Assembly (NCBI RefSeq): GCF_003337485.1
Contig: NZ_QPJJ01000001.1
Location: 372,001-436,000 of the forward strand
From: Saliterribacillus persicus
Lineage (GTDB): Bacteria > Bacillota > Bacilli > Bacillales > Amphibacillaceae
Direction of reading: 5' to 3'
Length of the DNA: 64,000 nucleotides
The notes under the pieces are model-generated. The model searched no databases. It saw nothing but the letters and a program-made list of their open reading frames with translations, and was not told where the DNA came from. Position numbers and translations under genes: made by a program. Below, in pieces: positions 10,841 through 19,975 of the stretch (positions within the stretch are counted from its first letter, which is position 1; the number at the start of each line of letters is the position of its first letter).

Positions 10841-10937
10841 TTATCCCTCTTTCTCACTTTTTTATTTTTTAAGCCCTTGATTACTTTTTTTTTAATAAAC
10901 ATGATTATTGCTTCATATTTGAGTGCCCTTTAAAATA

Positions 10938-10968
10938 TAAAAAGCGCTCCCCACTCAGGGGGAACGCT
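10938..10968 (-). terminator. Attenuator hairpin in the pyrG leader
   Basis: The minus strand reads AGCGTTCCCCC, a short TGA loop and GTGGGGAGCGCT followed by TTTTTATATTTT. The left arm is pyrimidine-rich, as required for pairing with a 5'-extended poly-G tract in the known B. subtilis pyrG mechanism. The hairpin lies about 22 bases after the presumed GGGCTCC start. Confidence 0.85.
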
Positions 10969-10989
10969 GTGCATTGTAATCTAAAATAT

Positions 10990-11032
10990 GGAGCCCAAGT
11001 AAAATTGTACTCAGTTAGTTTTAGAAAGTCAA
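10990..11032 (-). promoter_or_regulatory. pyrG promoter with GGGCTCC start site
   Basis: The minus strand has TTGACT (11032-11027), a 17-bp spacer and TACAAT (11009-11004), then seven bases to GGGCTCC at 10996-10990. In B. subtilis the same GGGCUCC initial transcript undergoes reiterative addition of G residues when CTP is low. The extra G residues pair with the attenuator left arm and prevent termination. Confidence 0.85.
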
Positions 11033-11106
11033 GCACGATTTGTTACCACTTTTGATAAGAAATCTTTATTATATATAGCTCTTAATTCATTTTTTAACGA
11101 CAAAAA

Positions 11107-11682
11107 TTATTTTTTCTTTTCCTCTTCTTCATCATCATCTTCGTCATCATCATAATCATCGTCGTCTTCCTCTTCGTCCTCATCTTCATCTAACAAATCA
11201 TTTTCAAAGTCTTCATCGAAGTCGAAATCATCTGTATCATCTTCTGCGTCGTCATCAATAGTTAAACCTACTGGATCAGCATCATAGTCTGAAACATCAT
11301 CAAAGTCTACATCATCTTCTGTTAAATCATCGGTCTCATCGATAGGTTTTTTCTTCGCTTTTTTCTTAGTAGCTGCTTTTTTCTTTTTCTTCTTTTTAGG
11401 AACCTGTGTAATTTCTTCTTCAAACTCTTCAACAGGATACCAGCGCTTTAATCCCCATAAATTAGAACCCTTCGTTAAAAAACGACCATCAATATTTAAG
11501 TCCGTATAAAACTGGGAGATCATTTCATCCTTTTGAGATTGTTTCATTCCTTTTAAATCAGCAAGACGATCAAAAATTTCACGAAAGTCCATTGCTTTTT
11601 TCTCATCTAATAACATAATATTAGCTAGATCAATCATTGCAAATTCATCTATTTGTTTTGCAGTTAAGTCCTTTAAACTCAT
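11107..11682 (-). CDS. rpoE: DNA-directed RNA polymerase delta subunit
   Basis: Delta is the Gram-positive RNA polymerase subunit that speeds recycling and shapes promoter selectivity. The N-terminal HARE-HTH domain occupies about residues 1-90 (MSLKDLTAKQIDEFAMIDLA to WGLKRWYPVEEF). Then comes a very basic tract, VPKKKKKKKAATKKKAKKKP at about 103-122, and a disordered tail of about 70 residues that is almost all Asp and Glu. The same plan of a lysine tract before an acidic tail is known in B. subtilis delta; here both tracts are extreme. The gene sits directly upstream of pyrG, as in B. subtilis. Confidence 0.95.
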   Translation of the reverse strand: MSLKDLTAKQIDEFAMIDLANIMLLDEKKAMDFREIFDRLADLKGMKQSQKDEMISQFYTDLNIDGRFLTKGSNLWGLKRWYPVEEFEEEITQVPKKKKKKKAATKKKAKKKPIDETDDLTEDDVDFDDVSDYDADPVGLTIDDDAEDDTDDFDFDEDFENDLLDEDEDEEEDDDDYDDDEDDDEEEEKKK

Positions 11683-11920
11683 GGCTACCGCACTCCTTTA
11701 TTATCATAATTAATACATTCTGTTTATCTTTTTTAAATTATTTCAGCTGTTAAATTTCTGCTAATAATTAGCACGGTTCTAAGTATACCATCATATTATA
11801 TGTTTTTACATTCTGAAATGCAACCTGTCGTATATTTCTGTAAAAAGGAACTTATAAATTTGCGAGGAATCAATTCTTTTTCACTTGTGTTTTATACTTG
11901 TTTGGATGTCGGCAGTCAGT

Positions 11921-12028
11921 TTCACGAACACTTTTCTGATTCTCACGCACACTTATACCTCACTCACACACAGTTTTCTGATTCTCTCGCACAGTTTTAC
12001 CTCGCTTACGCACACTTTTTATTATCTC
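11921..12028 (+). repeat. Array A: five 21-bp imperfect tandem repeats
   Basis: Units begin at about 11924, 11945, 11966, 11987 and 12008, an exact 21-bp period. They alternate between two forms, one like ACGAACACTTTTCTGATTCT and one like CGCACACTTATACCTCACTC. The core is (A/T)CGCACA(C/G)TTTT. The array lies between the rpoE upstream region and the terminator of the P-loop gene. Nothing else is evident in the 460-bp gap 11683-12143. Confidence 0.8.
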
Positions 12029-12059
12029 CTCTAAAAAAGCATATTAAAAAAGAGGAATA

Positions 12060-12106
12060 AAAGACGTTCAGATTATGTATAAACCTGAACGCCCTTTTAT
12101 TATGTT
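12060..12106 (-). terminator. Terminator after the P-loop NTPase gene
   Basis: CGTTCAG and CTGAACG pair, with a T-rich run on the minus strand (CTTTTATTCC). A plus-strand run CCCTTTTATT also follows, so it may work both ways. Confidence 0.7.
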
Positions 12107-12143
12107 CTATGTCTAATTGCTAAAAAGTGATCTATTATATCAT

Positions 12144-12731
12144 TTATGCATTAATAAACGATACTAGACCTTCCACTTTTTCATCTGATAAGTCACCTGA
12201 GTTATCATAAATATGAATATTGTCTTGTGGAATATCCCAATTAATTGTTGGCACAAAATCTACGCGCGTTTCATAAGAATCCCAGTTTTCTAATTTCCAT
12301 GTATCGCGTTCTGTACCGCGATCTTCAATGCGCTCACGCTGGGTATCAATATCTTGTAGCGTCACGACTACTACTTTCACATCCACTTCAGCCATCGATT
12401 TACCACTTGCTTCTATTACTCCTTGAATCCAATCACGATTTTTCAGCTCCGCAGTAAAAGGAGAGATCATGAATACATTTTGTCCTACTCGAATATTTTC
12501 AATGCAAATATCCTTGGTTGTATCGTATTCTAGGTCACGAAGATTTTCTTTATAAAAGGCGGAGTCACGATCATTCGGATCGAGTCCTTTCATTTCTAGA
12601 AATCTTTCAACAAACCTTCCCCCTACTGTATCTCGGTCTAGAAAAGCACAAGGAATTTGTTCCGAAATTTTCTCAGCTACCGTTGTCTTACCTGTCCCTG
12701 CTACGCCTACAAAAAACACTAATTTTTGCAA
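12144..12731 (-). CDS. P-loop NTPase/kinase-like protein, function unknown
   Basis: The protein of 195 residues starts MQKLVFFVGVAGTGKTTVAE, with a Walker A motif at residues 9-17, and has the compact single-domain size of small-molecule or nucleotide kinases (AAA_33 or zeta-toxin-like folds). A DRDT motif after the second strand and an RxxxRGTERD segment could be the substrate and lid arginines. I do not recognise a specific substrate. The TTG at 12731 follows AGGTGA at five bases; the frame is open to a GTG at 12740 that overlaps this ribosome site. It stands alone on the minus strand between rpoE and a XapX-type gene. Confidence 0.7.
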   Translation of the reverse strand: MQKLVFFVGVAGTGKTTVAEKISEQIPCAFLDRDTVGGRFVERFLEMKGLDPNDRDSAFYKENLRDLEYDTTKDICIENIRVGQNVFMISPFTAELKNRDWIQGVIEASGKSMAEVDVKVVVVTLQDIDTQRERIEDRGTERDTWKLENWDSYETRVDFVPTINWDIPQDNIHIYDNSGDLSDEKVEGLVSFINA

Positions 12732-13001
12732 AAAACTCACCTCGTTTAAATATATGTATATCTTTTTCTATGTTAACGCATTCTATCTTAAAACGCACCT
12801 ATTATACGCTTCATCAGATAAATTCTATGTTTCTAAATTTAGAGTTCCGGGAAACTTAGTTCTAAAATATGTCTTATTTAATTATGATATTTTTTCTTGT
12901 ACGAGCTCTTCTTTTCATGATAAAGTATGTTAGTTCACTTTTTAAAAAAATTTAAATATTACCGTATTTCGGTTTAAATAGAAGTATAAGGAGGTTATTT
13001 T

Positions 13002-13166
13002 TTGAGAGAAATTATTTTAGCACTAATTGCTGGCTTAATTGTTGGATTTTTATTTGCGTGGATCAAGCTTCCGATACCGGCACCACCTGCACTTGCTGGT
13101 GTCATGGGGATTGTAGGAGTATATCTTGGGTTTAAAGCTTTTGAGTGGATTCAACAAATGCTTTAA
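13002..13166 (+). CDS. XapX-type (DUF1427) small membrane protein
   Basis: This 54-residue protein reads LREIILALIAGLIVGFLFAW followed by IKLPIPAPPALAGVMGIVGV and a final helix. The two hydrophobic segments around a PxPAPPALAGVMGI motif are the hallmark of the XapX/DUF1427 family, whose role is unknown. A strong AAGGAGG stands eight bases before the TTG start at 13002. A terminator follows directly. It is a single-gene unit, and its neighbours suggest no function. Confidence 0.8.
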   Translation: MREIILALIAGLIVGFLFAWIKLPIPAPPALAGVMGIVGVYLGFKAFEWIQQML

Positions 13167-13170
13167 TTTT

Positions 13171-13210
13171 AAAAAAGGGGAGCGGAACGTAAAGGTTCTG
13201 CTCCCCTTTT
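13171..13210 (+). terminator. Bidirectional terminator between the XapX and GNAT genes
   Basis: AAAAGGGGAGCGGAAC pairs with GGTTCTGCTCCCCTTTT around a GTAAA loop. Runs of A upstream and T downstream allow action on both strands, which suits the two convergent genes. Confidence 0.9.
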
Positions 13211-13231
13211 GATAATTTGTTAGAAAAACAA

Positions 13232-14023
13232 TTATTCATAATGGTACATCATCCAAAAACCAATATCCCTGAAGCCAATTCGTTTATATATGCTTCCCGC
13301 TTCTGGATTTTCATAAAATAAGCAAAGCTCTTTACCTTCTTCCAATAAATCAAAACAAAGCTTACTCATGCATCTTGTTGCATAGCCTTTTCTCTTGGCA
13401 CGTTTATTCGTTCCTACTGCTACAATCATGGCAGAAGCCTTATTTTCTGCACTAGTAGAAGCAGTTGAGACCATTTCACCATCTTCTTCGATATAATAAC
13501 AACGCGCTACCCCTTGTTCCATATTCCGCTTCTTTATTTCTAAATTGAATGGTTTATCATGAAATTCCGGAATTGTTTCAAGTAATTCCTTTAATCTGGA
13601 TATTTCATCCGGTTTTAACGTTTTTACGTTTTTCATCTTTTCAAAGTTTAAATGCTCACGCGATGTAAGCTTTGCGTAATATAGCTTTCGTTTTACAATT
13701 CTTGCTCTTGTTATAAAGGGTTCCACTGCACCAGTTAAATGTTCCAAACCAGAGAGCATCGAAAATTCAGGGTCAGCACTCATTATCTCTGCAAACCCTT
13801 TTGCATCAAAATCTCCTAATGCAAATGGAAGATAATTTTTTTCATATTTTAATAGAACAGCGCGTAAGTTACCAAGCTCATCGAAATCTCCCCATAGCTT
13901 TTGAAAGGGTTGGTCATATCCATACGCTTCTATATCGCCAATAATAAACAAATTCTCAGCAGGACGCGTTTGAATCAGTGCTTGGCATGCTTCATTATCT
14001 TGTTCTGTTAGCTGTCGAATCAT
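13232..14023 (-). CDS. GNAT family N-acetyltransferase
   Basis: The C-terminal half (about 140-263) is a GNAT fold: SAMIVAVGTNKRAKRKGYAT contains the acetyl-CoA pyrophosphate-binding R/Q-x-x-G-x-A loop, and the end ENPEAGSIYKRIGFRDIG is the typical motif B with the tyrosine. The N-terminal 130 residues have no motif I can name and may bind the acceptor. The substrate is not predictable. The ATG at 14023 follows GAGGG at seven bases. The gene is isolated, convergent with the XapX gene and divergent from mepB. Confidence 0.85.
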   Translation of the reverse strand: MIRQLTEQDNEACQALIQTRPAENLFIIGDIEAYGYDQPFQKLWGDFDELGNLRAVLLKYEKNYLPFALGDFDAKGFAEIMSADPEFSMLSGLEHLTGAVEPFITRARIVKRKLYYAKLTSREHLNFEKMKNVKTLKPDEISRLKELLETIPEFHDKPFNLEIKKRNMEQGVARCYYIEEDGEMVSTASTSAENKASAMIVAVGTNKRAKRKGYATRCMSKLCFDLLEEGKELCLFYENPEAGSIYKRIGFRDIGFWMMYHYE

Positions 14024-14263
14024 TGCTATTCCCTCTTCGCTCGGTTTTATAAATGCTATCTTACCAAGTGAGGGATTCGTTTGTAAAGTAATTTTCAGAA
14101 TTATTTGTTAATCGAAGGACTAAATGCTAGTCTCATATTAATATTAAATTTATTTTTTAATATAAATTACTGTGATCATTCTGATATCTTCTGTGTCATT
14201 CATTTTCCCATCAAGATTAAAGTATCGTGTATTATTTAAAATATAAAAATAAGGAGTCCACCT

Positions 14264-14773
14264 ATGCACAACTTTTCCAATACATTAGCTTATGTAAATG
14301 AAATTTTTTATAAACCTAATCATTTAAATCTGAATGAAATTCGAGAAGAACCACAAAATTCAGCTTATGGGGCTGGGATTTTTCAGTTAGGTTCTAAATC
14401 TGTTAGGTTTAGAGTCGCCAAAATAACACCCAACAAGATAGGTCAGTTTGTTGCCTTCTGGGAAAAGGATGAAAATAATAAAAATCAAGCTTTTTCATAT
14501 AAAGATGCTCCTGATTTATTGGTTATAAATACTTTTACAGATAATGAAGATTTTGGCCAATTTATTTTCCCAAAGGAAATACTGCGTAAGCAAAACATAC
14601 TTAAAACAGAAACTTCAAAAGGAAAAATGGCAATAAGAGTATATCCTGACTGGGAAACTCCCACGAGTAAGCAGGCTATCGCAACTCAAACGTGGCAATT
14701 ACCTTATTTTGTGAATATGAACAATATAAATCATTTAACCACTCAAAAACTATTAAACCTATACTTAAACTAG
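14264..14773 (+). CDS. mepB: MepB family protein
   Basis: The 169-residue protein matches the MepB family known from the Staphylococcus aureus mepRAB multidrug efflux operon. Diagnostic segments are SAYGAGIFQLGSKSVRFRVA, IGQFVAFWEKDENN, FGQFIFPKEILRKQNIL and KGKMAIRVYPDWE. MepB's biochemical role is unknown. Here there is no mepR regulator or mepA pump beside it, so the linkage to drug efflux cannot be assumed. It has an AAGGAG ribosome site and its own upstream region of about 240 bp with no other feature seen. Confidence 0.88.
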   Translation: MHNFSNTLAYVNEIFYKPNHLNLNEIREEPQNSAYGAGIFQLGSKSVRFRVAKITPNKIGQFVAFWEKDENNKNQAFSYKDAPDLLVINTFTDNEDFGQFIFPKEILRKQNILKTETSKGKMAIRVYPDWETPTSKQAIATQTWQLPYFVNMNNINHLTTQKLLNLYLN

Positions 14774-14833
14774 AATTTTTGCGGCATTCTCAAATGTGTC
14801 CAGAACTTTGACTTGAATTTTACCCCACACCAA

Positions 14834-14869
14834 AAAGAGCATTAAATTGCTTTTGCAATTCAATGCTCT
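14834..14869 (-). terminator. Terminator of argS
   Basis: AGAGCATTAAATTGC and GCAATTCAATGCTCT pair around a TTTT loop, and the minus strand continues TTTTTGG. Confidence 0.88.
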
Positions 14870-14919
14870 CTTCGTCATGCTTGTTAATTGTTTTATACCT
14901 AATTCAAACTCATAACCTA

Positions 14920-16587
14920 TTACATACTCTCTGGTGCTTCTACACCAATTAAGTCTAAGGCATTCGCTATTGTGATTCGTACCGCATCCATTAATGCTAG
15001 TCTTGCCTTTGTACCTTCTACATTTTCTGGATCTAATACTTTTTCTGCATTGTAAAAGCTGTGAAGGAGTGAAGCTAAATCAAACACATAATTTGTAATG
15101 CGATGTGGTGTTCTGTTCATCGCAGCATCTCCTACAACCTGTGTAAATTCACCGAGCTTTTTCAATAGAGTTTCTGCTTTTTCTGACGTTAATAAGGATG
15201 CATCAAAGTCTTTAAAATCGATTCCTTTATCTGCTGCTTGCTTTAACATTGTACAGATTCGCGCATGTGCATACTGCACGTAGTATACAGGATTATCATT
15301 GGATTCAGACTTTGCTAGGTTCATATCAAAATCAAGGTGAGAGTCACAAGAACGCATAACAAAGAAATAACGGATCGCGTCAATGCCAACTTCCTCCATT
15401 AATTCACGTAACGTAACTGCTTTACCTGTACGCTTACTCATCTTAATTTTTTCACCATTTTCAAAAAGGTTTACCATTTGTATGATTTCTACTTCTAACG
15501 TGTCAGCGTCATAGCCTAAGGCTTGAATAGCTGCACGCATGCGTGGGATATAACCGTGATGATCGGCGCCCCATATATTAATCAATTTATTAAAGCCACG
15601 ATCTAATTTGTTTTTGTGGTATGCAATATCAGGAGTGAGATACGTATAGGTGCTATCATTTTTAATTAATACACGGTTTTTGTCATCCCCAAAATCAGTT
15701 GAGCGGAACCAAGTCGCTCCGTCTTCTTCAAAGATATAGCCTTTTTCCTTTAAAACATCAAGGGCTGGCTCGATTCTTTTATCCTCATATAAGGAGGTTT
15801 CAGAAAACCAGTGATCAAACGATACGCGGAAAGCTTTTAAATCTGTAGCTAGCTTATCTAGCTCGTATTTTAAGCCATAATCTCTAAAATAGCTTAGCTG
15901 TTTTTCTTCTGATTCTTCTAGCAATTTATCGCCATGTTCTTTTGCTAATTTTTCCCCAAGTGCAATAATATCAGCACCTTGATAGCCATCTTCTGGCATA
16001 TCCATTTCTTTCCCTAAAGCTTGCATGTAGCGAGCCTGAACGGATTTAGCCAAATTAACAATCTGGTTACCCGCGTCATTAATATAATACTCACGCGCAA
16101 CATCATAGCCTGCTTTTTGCAATACATTACATAAGGAATCCCCAACAGAGGCACCTCTAGCATGACCTAGATGCAAATCACCGGTAGGATTTGCTGAGAC
16201 AAACTCCACTTGAATTTTTTCATTCTTACCGATAGTTGAATTACCGTAGTCTTTTCCTTGTTCTAAAATAGTCGGAATCAAATCTGATAAATAGGTATTA
16301 TTTAAAAAGAAGTTAATAAATCCAGGTCCAGCAATTTCCGCTTTTGTCACAGAAGCTTTTTCCCCATCAAAATTTGCAAGGATGTCCTCTGCAATTTTAC
16401 GTGGTGCTTTCTTTGCAATTCGAGCAAGCTGCATAGCGATGTTGGTTGCATAGTCACCGTGTGCCTTGTCCTTTGGTTGTTCAAGTATTATAGCAGGAAG
16501 TTCTTCTTTTGTAGCAAGATCTGCTTTTACAACAGCATCTTCAATTTGAGACTTTAATGCTTCCTGCATTTGTTGCATAATGTTCAT
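14920..16587 (-). CDS. argS: Arginyl-tRNA synthetase
   Basis: The enzyme charges tRNA-Arg. An N-terminal Add-1 tRNA-binding domain is followed by the catalytic Rossmann core with the HIGH-type motif [12 protein letters not shown] near residue 130 and the [10 protein letters not shown] loop near 385. The C-terminal anticodon-binding domain carries the DALRP-like end. The length of 555 residues equals the B. subtilis enzyme. The ATG at 16587 is eight bases after AGGGGG; a GTG directly before it could also serve. It follows the DUF1934 gene by a few bases, as ywiB-argS in B. subtilis. Confidence 0.97.
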   Translation of the reverse strand: MNIMQQMQEALKSQIEDAVVKADLATKEELPAIILEQPKDKAHGDYATNIAMQLARIAKKAPRKIAEDILANFDGEKASVTKAEIAGPGFINFFLNNTYLSDLIPTILEQGKDYGNSTIGKNEKIQVEFVSANPTGDLHLGHARGASVGDSLCNVLQKAGYDVAREYYINDAGNQIVNLAKSVQARYMQALGKEMDMPEDGYQGADIIALGEKLAKEHGDKLLEESEEKQLSYFRDYGLKYELDKLATDLKAFRVSFDHWFSETSLYEDKRIEPALDVLKEKGYIFEEDGATWFRSTDFGDDKNRVLIKNDSTYTYLTPDIAYHKNKLDRGFNKLINIWGADHHGYIPRMRAAIQALGYDADTLEVEIIQMVNLFENGEKIKMSKRTGKAVTLRELMEEVGIDAIRYFFVMRSCDSHLDFDMNLAKSESNDNPVYYVQYAHARICTMLKQAADKGIDFKDFDASLLTSEKAETLLKKLGEFTQVVGDAAMNRTPHRITNYVFDLASLLHSFYNAEKVLDPENVEGTKARLALMDAVRITIANALDLIGVEAPESM

Positions 16588-16592
16588 CACGT

Positions 16593-17042
16593 TTACCCCC
16601 TGATTTCGTTTTCCGGTCCTAAGAGTTGAAAGGAAATCGTCAGTTCATGCTCCCTTTCTTCCTCACCATTTAATATCGTTTTATATTGAATAAAAAGGTT
16701 TCCTGCTTTATCTGTTTTTGGCGTTTCAAAAAAGATTCGATCGGTAGTTGTTTGCATATGAATCGTTCCAAATTCATGGCGATAAACATTTTCTGTTTCA
16801 CGACCTGTGAGGAATTGCTGATTCATCGTCACTGCTCCCGAACGTTTCACATTTACTTTTTCCGGTTGGATGGTAATTAATGAATCAACCTTTTCCTGGT
16901 TTTCATTCCATTCAGAAAAAGTAAGCACAGCAGTGTTGCCTTTTTCGATAAAGGAACCGACTTCTTCGACGACTGTTTCTGTTTCATCTTCTGCGTCGTG
17001 AATCCTTGTTATCATTTTAAGGGAAATTGGAGTTTTATTCAT
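16593..17042 (-). CDS. ywiB: DUF1934 (YwiB) protein
   Basis: The 149-residue protein fits the calycin-like YwiB/DUF1934 family: all-beta composition, with the paired segments [20 protein letters not shown] and [20 protein letters not shown]. Its function is unknown. Its position directly before argS is conserved in Bacillaceae. Its start overlaps the end of the AimR-like gene by 8 bp, so the three genes should form one transcript and be translationally coupled. Confidence 0.88.
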   Translation of the reverse strand: MNKTPISLKMITRIHDAEDETETVVEEVGSFIEKGNTAVLTFSEWNENQEKVDSLITIQPEKVNVKRSGAVTMNQQFLTGRETENVYRHEFGTIHMQTTTDRIFFETPKTDKAGNLFIQYKTILNGEEEREHELTISFQLLGPENEIRG

Positions 17043-18111
17043 TTATCCATTCCTCCCCTTCTAATTTTTCCAAAGCCTCATGTGGTAAGCGAGCGTAGAA
17101 ATAATCATTTCGTTCATTAACAAAGCGTTGGTAGGATTCGAACAATAAAGATCGATCATTGCGAGCTTTTCCTAAGTAGTATTGCTGAAATGGTGTTAAA
17201 TTTTCTAACTTCTCAAGGATTTCTATTGCTTCTGTGCGCTTGCCTTGCGCTAAAAGAAGGTGGGCTTTTTCAGCCTGATCCTCTGTTTCAATTCCTTCTA
17301 CCTCTCTGTAATAGGCTGAGATAAAAGGTTTTGTATAGTTAGAAAGACCATAAATTGCTCGGTCATATTCGAGTGATTCAGCAATTCTCAACGCTTCATT
17401 TACATGGTACATGGCTTGGTCATAGCTGTCATATAAATAACCCTGCGCCATCATATTATGAATGTCAATCTTTTTTCGCCAATTACATGTAGACTGCAAT
17501 AGATGATAGCCATATTTTCTAGAAATCAGCATTTCATTTCTCTTCCAATGATATACCATTAAGCTTTCTGCTAATCGTCCGTCGAGTAACTCCTGGAGAA
17601 GTGGATCCTTCACAAGACTCATTCTTCTTCGGATACTATCGTTATAATCTCCAATTTTACCATATTGATGGTTATCAAAATAACAATAGACATACAATAA
17701 ATGCTTTAAAATCCAAAGTGCGTGTTCCTCTTCTTCCATATTAATCTTTTCAATCGCCTCTAGATATTGCATGGAGGAACGGGCGTTTTTAGTTATATTT
17801 TCATTTGTTCTACGTTTTAGTAAAATACTGTACACAGAAGCCCATTTATGATTTACCGGATTGTCAGACTGATTGTTGTATTCGATCATTTCTGCTAATT
17901 CCGATAGACATCCATTCGCGTATAAAAATTCCATCGCTACCCGCTTGTTGTTATCATCTTTACTTAACAGACAAATTTCCTTCATTTGTCTCGTGGCTTC
18001 TTCCATCGTTTCAGAAGCATGCAGCTGAATACATATTGTGGATAAAGCTGGTTCAACTATGCTGTTTTTAAAGGTTTCAACCCATGTTTTTTTTTCATGA
18101 TTAAAATCCAT
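17035..18111 (-). CDS. AimR-like TPR protein without an evident DNA-binding head
   Basis: The 358-residue protein is all-helical, with repeated TPR-like pairs. Its last 80 residues resemble the C-terminus of the SPbeta arbitrium receptor AimR: QAEKAHLLLAQGKRTEAIEI, YYLGKARNDRSLLFESYQRF and DYFYARLPHEALEKLE parallel QEQAHCFINFNENSKAKEVL, YYLKGRLEQNKACFYSSIEY and FLIRLPLLELQKMG, recalled from memory. AimR binds a hexapeptide with its TPR solenoid and DNA with an N-terminal helix-turn-helix. Here only about 30 residues precede the first TPR-like segment and no helix-turn-helix is visible. There is no phage context: the gene overlaps ywiB by 8 bp in the ywiB-argS operon. No aimP-like peptide gene follows. 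Start ATG at 18111 follows AAGGGG. Confidence 0.65.
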   Translation of the reverse strand: MDFNHEKKTWVETFKNSIVEPALSTICIQLHASETMEEATRQMKEICLLSKDDNNKRVAMEFLYANGCLSELAEMIEYNNQSDNPVNHKWASVYSILLKRRTNENITKNARSSMQYLEAIEKINMEEEEHALWILKHLLYVYCYFDNHQYGKIGDYNDSIRRRMSLVKDPLLQELLDGRLAESLMVYHWKRNEMLISRKYGYHLLQSTCNWRKKIDIHNMMAQGYLYDSYDQAMYHVNEALRIAESLEYDRAIYGLSNYTKPFISAYYREVEGIETEDQAEKAHLLLAQGKRTEAIEILEKLENLTPFQQYYLGKARNDRSLLFESYQRFVNERNDYFYARLPHEALEKLEGEEWINE

Positions 18112-18262
18112 ACCGATACCCCTTAAATCAGATTAGTTTTGTATCATTCCTCAACCTAATAAACAGACCAAATAACCTTGCAACACATAGACTTAGCAAA
18201 AATCAACAAACCAGCTTTTTAAAAAAGGGAGAAACTTAAACTAATCAGAATTCTCTTTCTCG

Positions 18263-19135
18263 TTATTTCACCCAACCTAACAGCATTTCCCGGAGCATTT
18301 TACTTGCTGCTATTGCTGTTTGGTCAACAGGATCATAGCTTGGGGCTACTTCAACTAAGTCAGCACCAACTACAAACACGTCACTTCCTGCAATAAGGTG
18401 GATTGCTTCTAAAAGTTCTTTGGAGCTTATTCCCCCAGCCTCTAGCGTTCCGGTTCCAGGTGCATATGCTGGATCTAAAACGTCAATATCAATCGTTACA
18501 TAGACATTCCGGTTATTTAGAGCTGGTAAAGCCTTCTTTAGGGGTTCTACGACTTCAAATTTAGACATGTGCATGCCTGAGTTTTTCGCGTACTGAAATT
18601 CTTCTCGCATGCCAGAGCGAATACCAAAGGAAAAAACGTTCTCCGGGCCAATGAGCTCTGCTATTTTTCGAACAGGTGTAGAGTGTGATAGCGTTTCTCC
18701 CTCATACTCCTCTCGTAAATCTGCGTGTGCATCAATATGGATAAATGCAATGTCTGGATACTTTTGGTGCATCGCTTTTACGATTGGCCAAGTGACTAAA
18801 TGCTCCCCGCCCATTCCAAGTGGAAACTTTCCTTTTTCTAAAATTTTAGTGACATAATCCTCTATCATATCAATACTTCGTTTGGGGTTACCAAATGGTA
18901 ACGGAATATCCCCTGCATCAAAATAGCGAACATCTTCTAAATGCTTGTCCAAATATGGACTATATTCTTCTAACCCAAGTGATACCTCACGAATACGATT
19001 GGGACCGAAGCGGGAGCCTGGCCTGAAACTAACAGTCCAGTCCATCGGCATTCCGTATAAAATCACATCTGCATCTTCATGGGTAGGGTGGGATAAAATA
19101 AAAACTTTTCCTGAGTATTGTTCATCAAAGCGCAA
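18263..19135 (-). CDS. speB: Agmatinase
   Basis: The ureohydrolase splits agmatine into putrescine and urea in polyamine synthesis. Manganese ligands are present in GGEHLVTW (near 117), FIHIDAHADLR (near 140) and VYVTIDIDVLDPAYAPGTG (near 215-230). Length (290) equals the family. The start is TTG at 19135, seven bases after AAGGAGG. It follows speE by 12 bp on the same strand, so speE-speB form an operon that makes putrescine and spermidine, as in B. subtilis. Confidence 0.96.
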   Translation of the reverse strand: MRFDEQYSGKVFILSHPTHEDADVILYGMPMDWTVSFRPGSRFGPNRIREVSLGLEEYSPYLDKHLEDVRYFDAGDIPLPFGNPKRSIDMIEDYVTKILEKGKFPLGMGGEHLVTWPIVKAMHQKYPDIAFIHIDAHADLREEYEGETLSHSTPVRKIAELIGPENVFSFGIRSGMREEFQYAKNSGMHMSKFEVVEPLKKALPALNNRNVYVTIDIDVLDPAYAPGTGTLEAGGISSKELLEAIHLIAGSDVFVVGADLVEVAPSYDPVDQTAIAASKMLREMLLGWVK

Positions 19136-19147
19136 GGGGCATCCTCC

Positions 19148-19975
19148 TTATTCAGTCAAATCCTTTACAAATTTCGGCAGGGCAAAAGAAGCAAAGTGTA
19201 GTTCTTTTGTGTAATATTTTGTTTCCATTTCATTAAAACGATCCTCTTTCACTTTTAGCGGATCATGAATTTTACTTCCTAAGGTAAACGTCCACAGTCC
19301 ACTAGGGTATGTTGGAATGTTTGCGGTATAGAGGCGAGTTACCGGGAAGATTTCTTTTACATCAGAAAATACCTGTGAGATTAAATCTGCTTTAAACCAT
19401 GGATTATCTGTTTGTGCAACAAAGATTCCGTCGTCTTTTAATGCTTTTGAAATGCCTGAGTAAAAGCCTTTGGTGAACAAATTCACGGCTGGACCAACTG
19501 GCTCGGTTGAATCAACCATAATCACATCATACGCTTTTTCACTTTGCGCAATATGCAAAAAGCCATCATCAACTTTCACTTCTACGCGCGCATCTTCTAA
19601 TGTTCCTGCGATCGTAGGTAAGTATTTCTTTGAGTATTCGATTACTTTTCCGTCGATTTCCACAAGTGTCGCTTTTACAACAGATGGATGCTTCAGTACC
19701 TCTCGAATTACTCCACCATCTCCCCCGCCAACTACAAGGACATGCTTTGGATTTGGATGTGTAAATAATGGGACGTGTGCCACCATTTCATGATAGACAA
19801 ATTCATCCTTTTCCGTGGTCATTACCATATCATCGAGCAAAAGCATATTGCCCCATTCTTCTGTTTCAACCATATCTAGCTTTTGGAAATCTGTTTGTTC
19901 ACTATGCTGGATTTTATTAATTTTTGCAGTAATACCAAAATTCTCTGTTTGTTTTTCTGTAAACCAAATACTCAA
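19148..19975 (-). CDS. speE: Spermidine synthase
   Basis: The enzyme moves an aminopropyl group from decarboxylated S-adenosylmethionine to putrescine. The family signature [18 protein letters not shown] is near residue 85, the acidic ligands follow in [17 protein letters not shown], and the catalytic aspartate lies in [13 protein letters not shown] near 155. The 275-residue length is normal. Initiation is at a TTG eight bases after GGAG. speB follows 12 bp downstream; pbpG is divergent across a 266-bp gap in which I see no further feature. Confidence 0.96.
   Translation of the reverse strand: MSIWFTEKQTENFGITAKINKIQHSEQTDFQKLDMVETEEWGNMLLLDDMVMTTEKDEFVYHEMVAHVPLFTHPNPKHVLVVGGGDGGVIREVLKHPSVVKATLVEIDGKVIEYSKKYLPTIAGTLEDARVEVKVDDGFLHIAQSEKAYDVIMVDSTEPVGPAVNLFTKGFYSGISKALKDDGIFVAQTDNPWFKADLISQVFSDVKEIFPVTRLYTANIPTYPSGLWTFTLGSKIHDPLKVKEDRFNEMETKYYTKELHFASFALPKFVKDLTE

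Noticed and set aside
11800-12060. 86-codon frame across array A
   Set aside because: It is open because of the repeat composition, has no ribosome site, and the peptide (HSHAHLYLTHTQ-type) is low complexity.
18112-18262. Search for an AimP-like peptide gene near the AimR-like gene
   Set aside because: Neither the 150-bp upstream gap nor the 8-bp overlap downstream holds a small frame with signal-peptide character.
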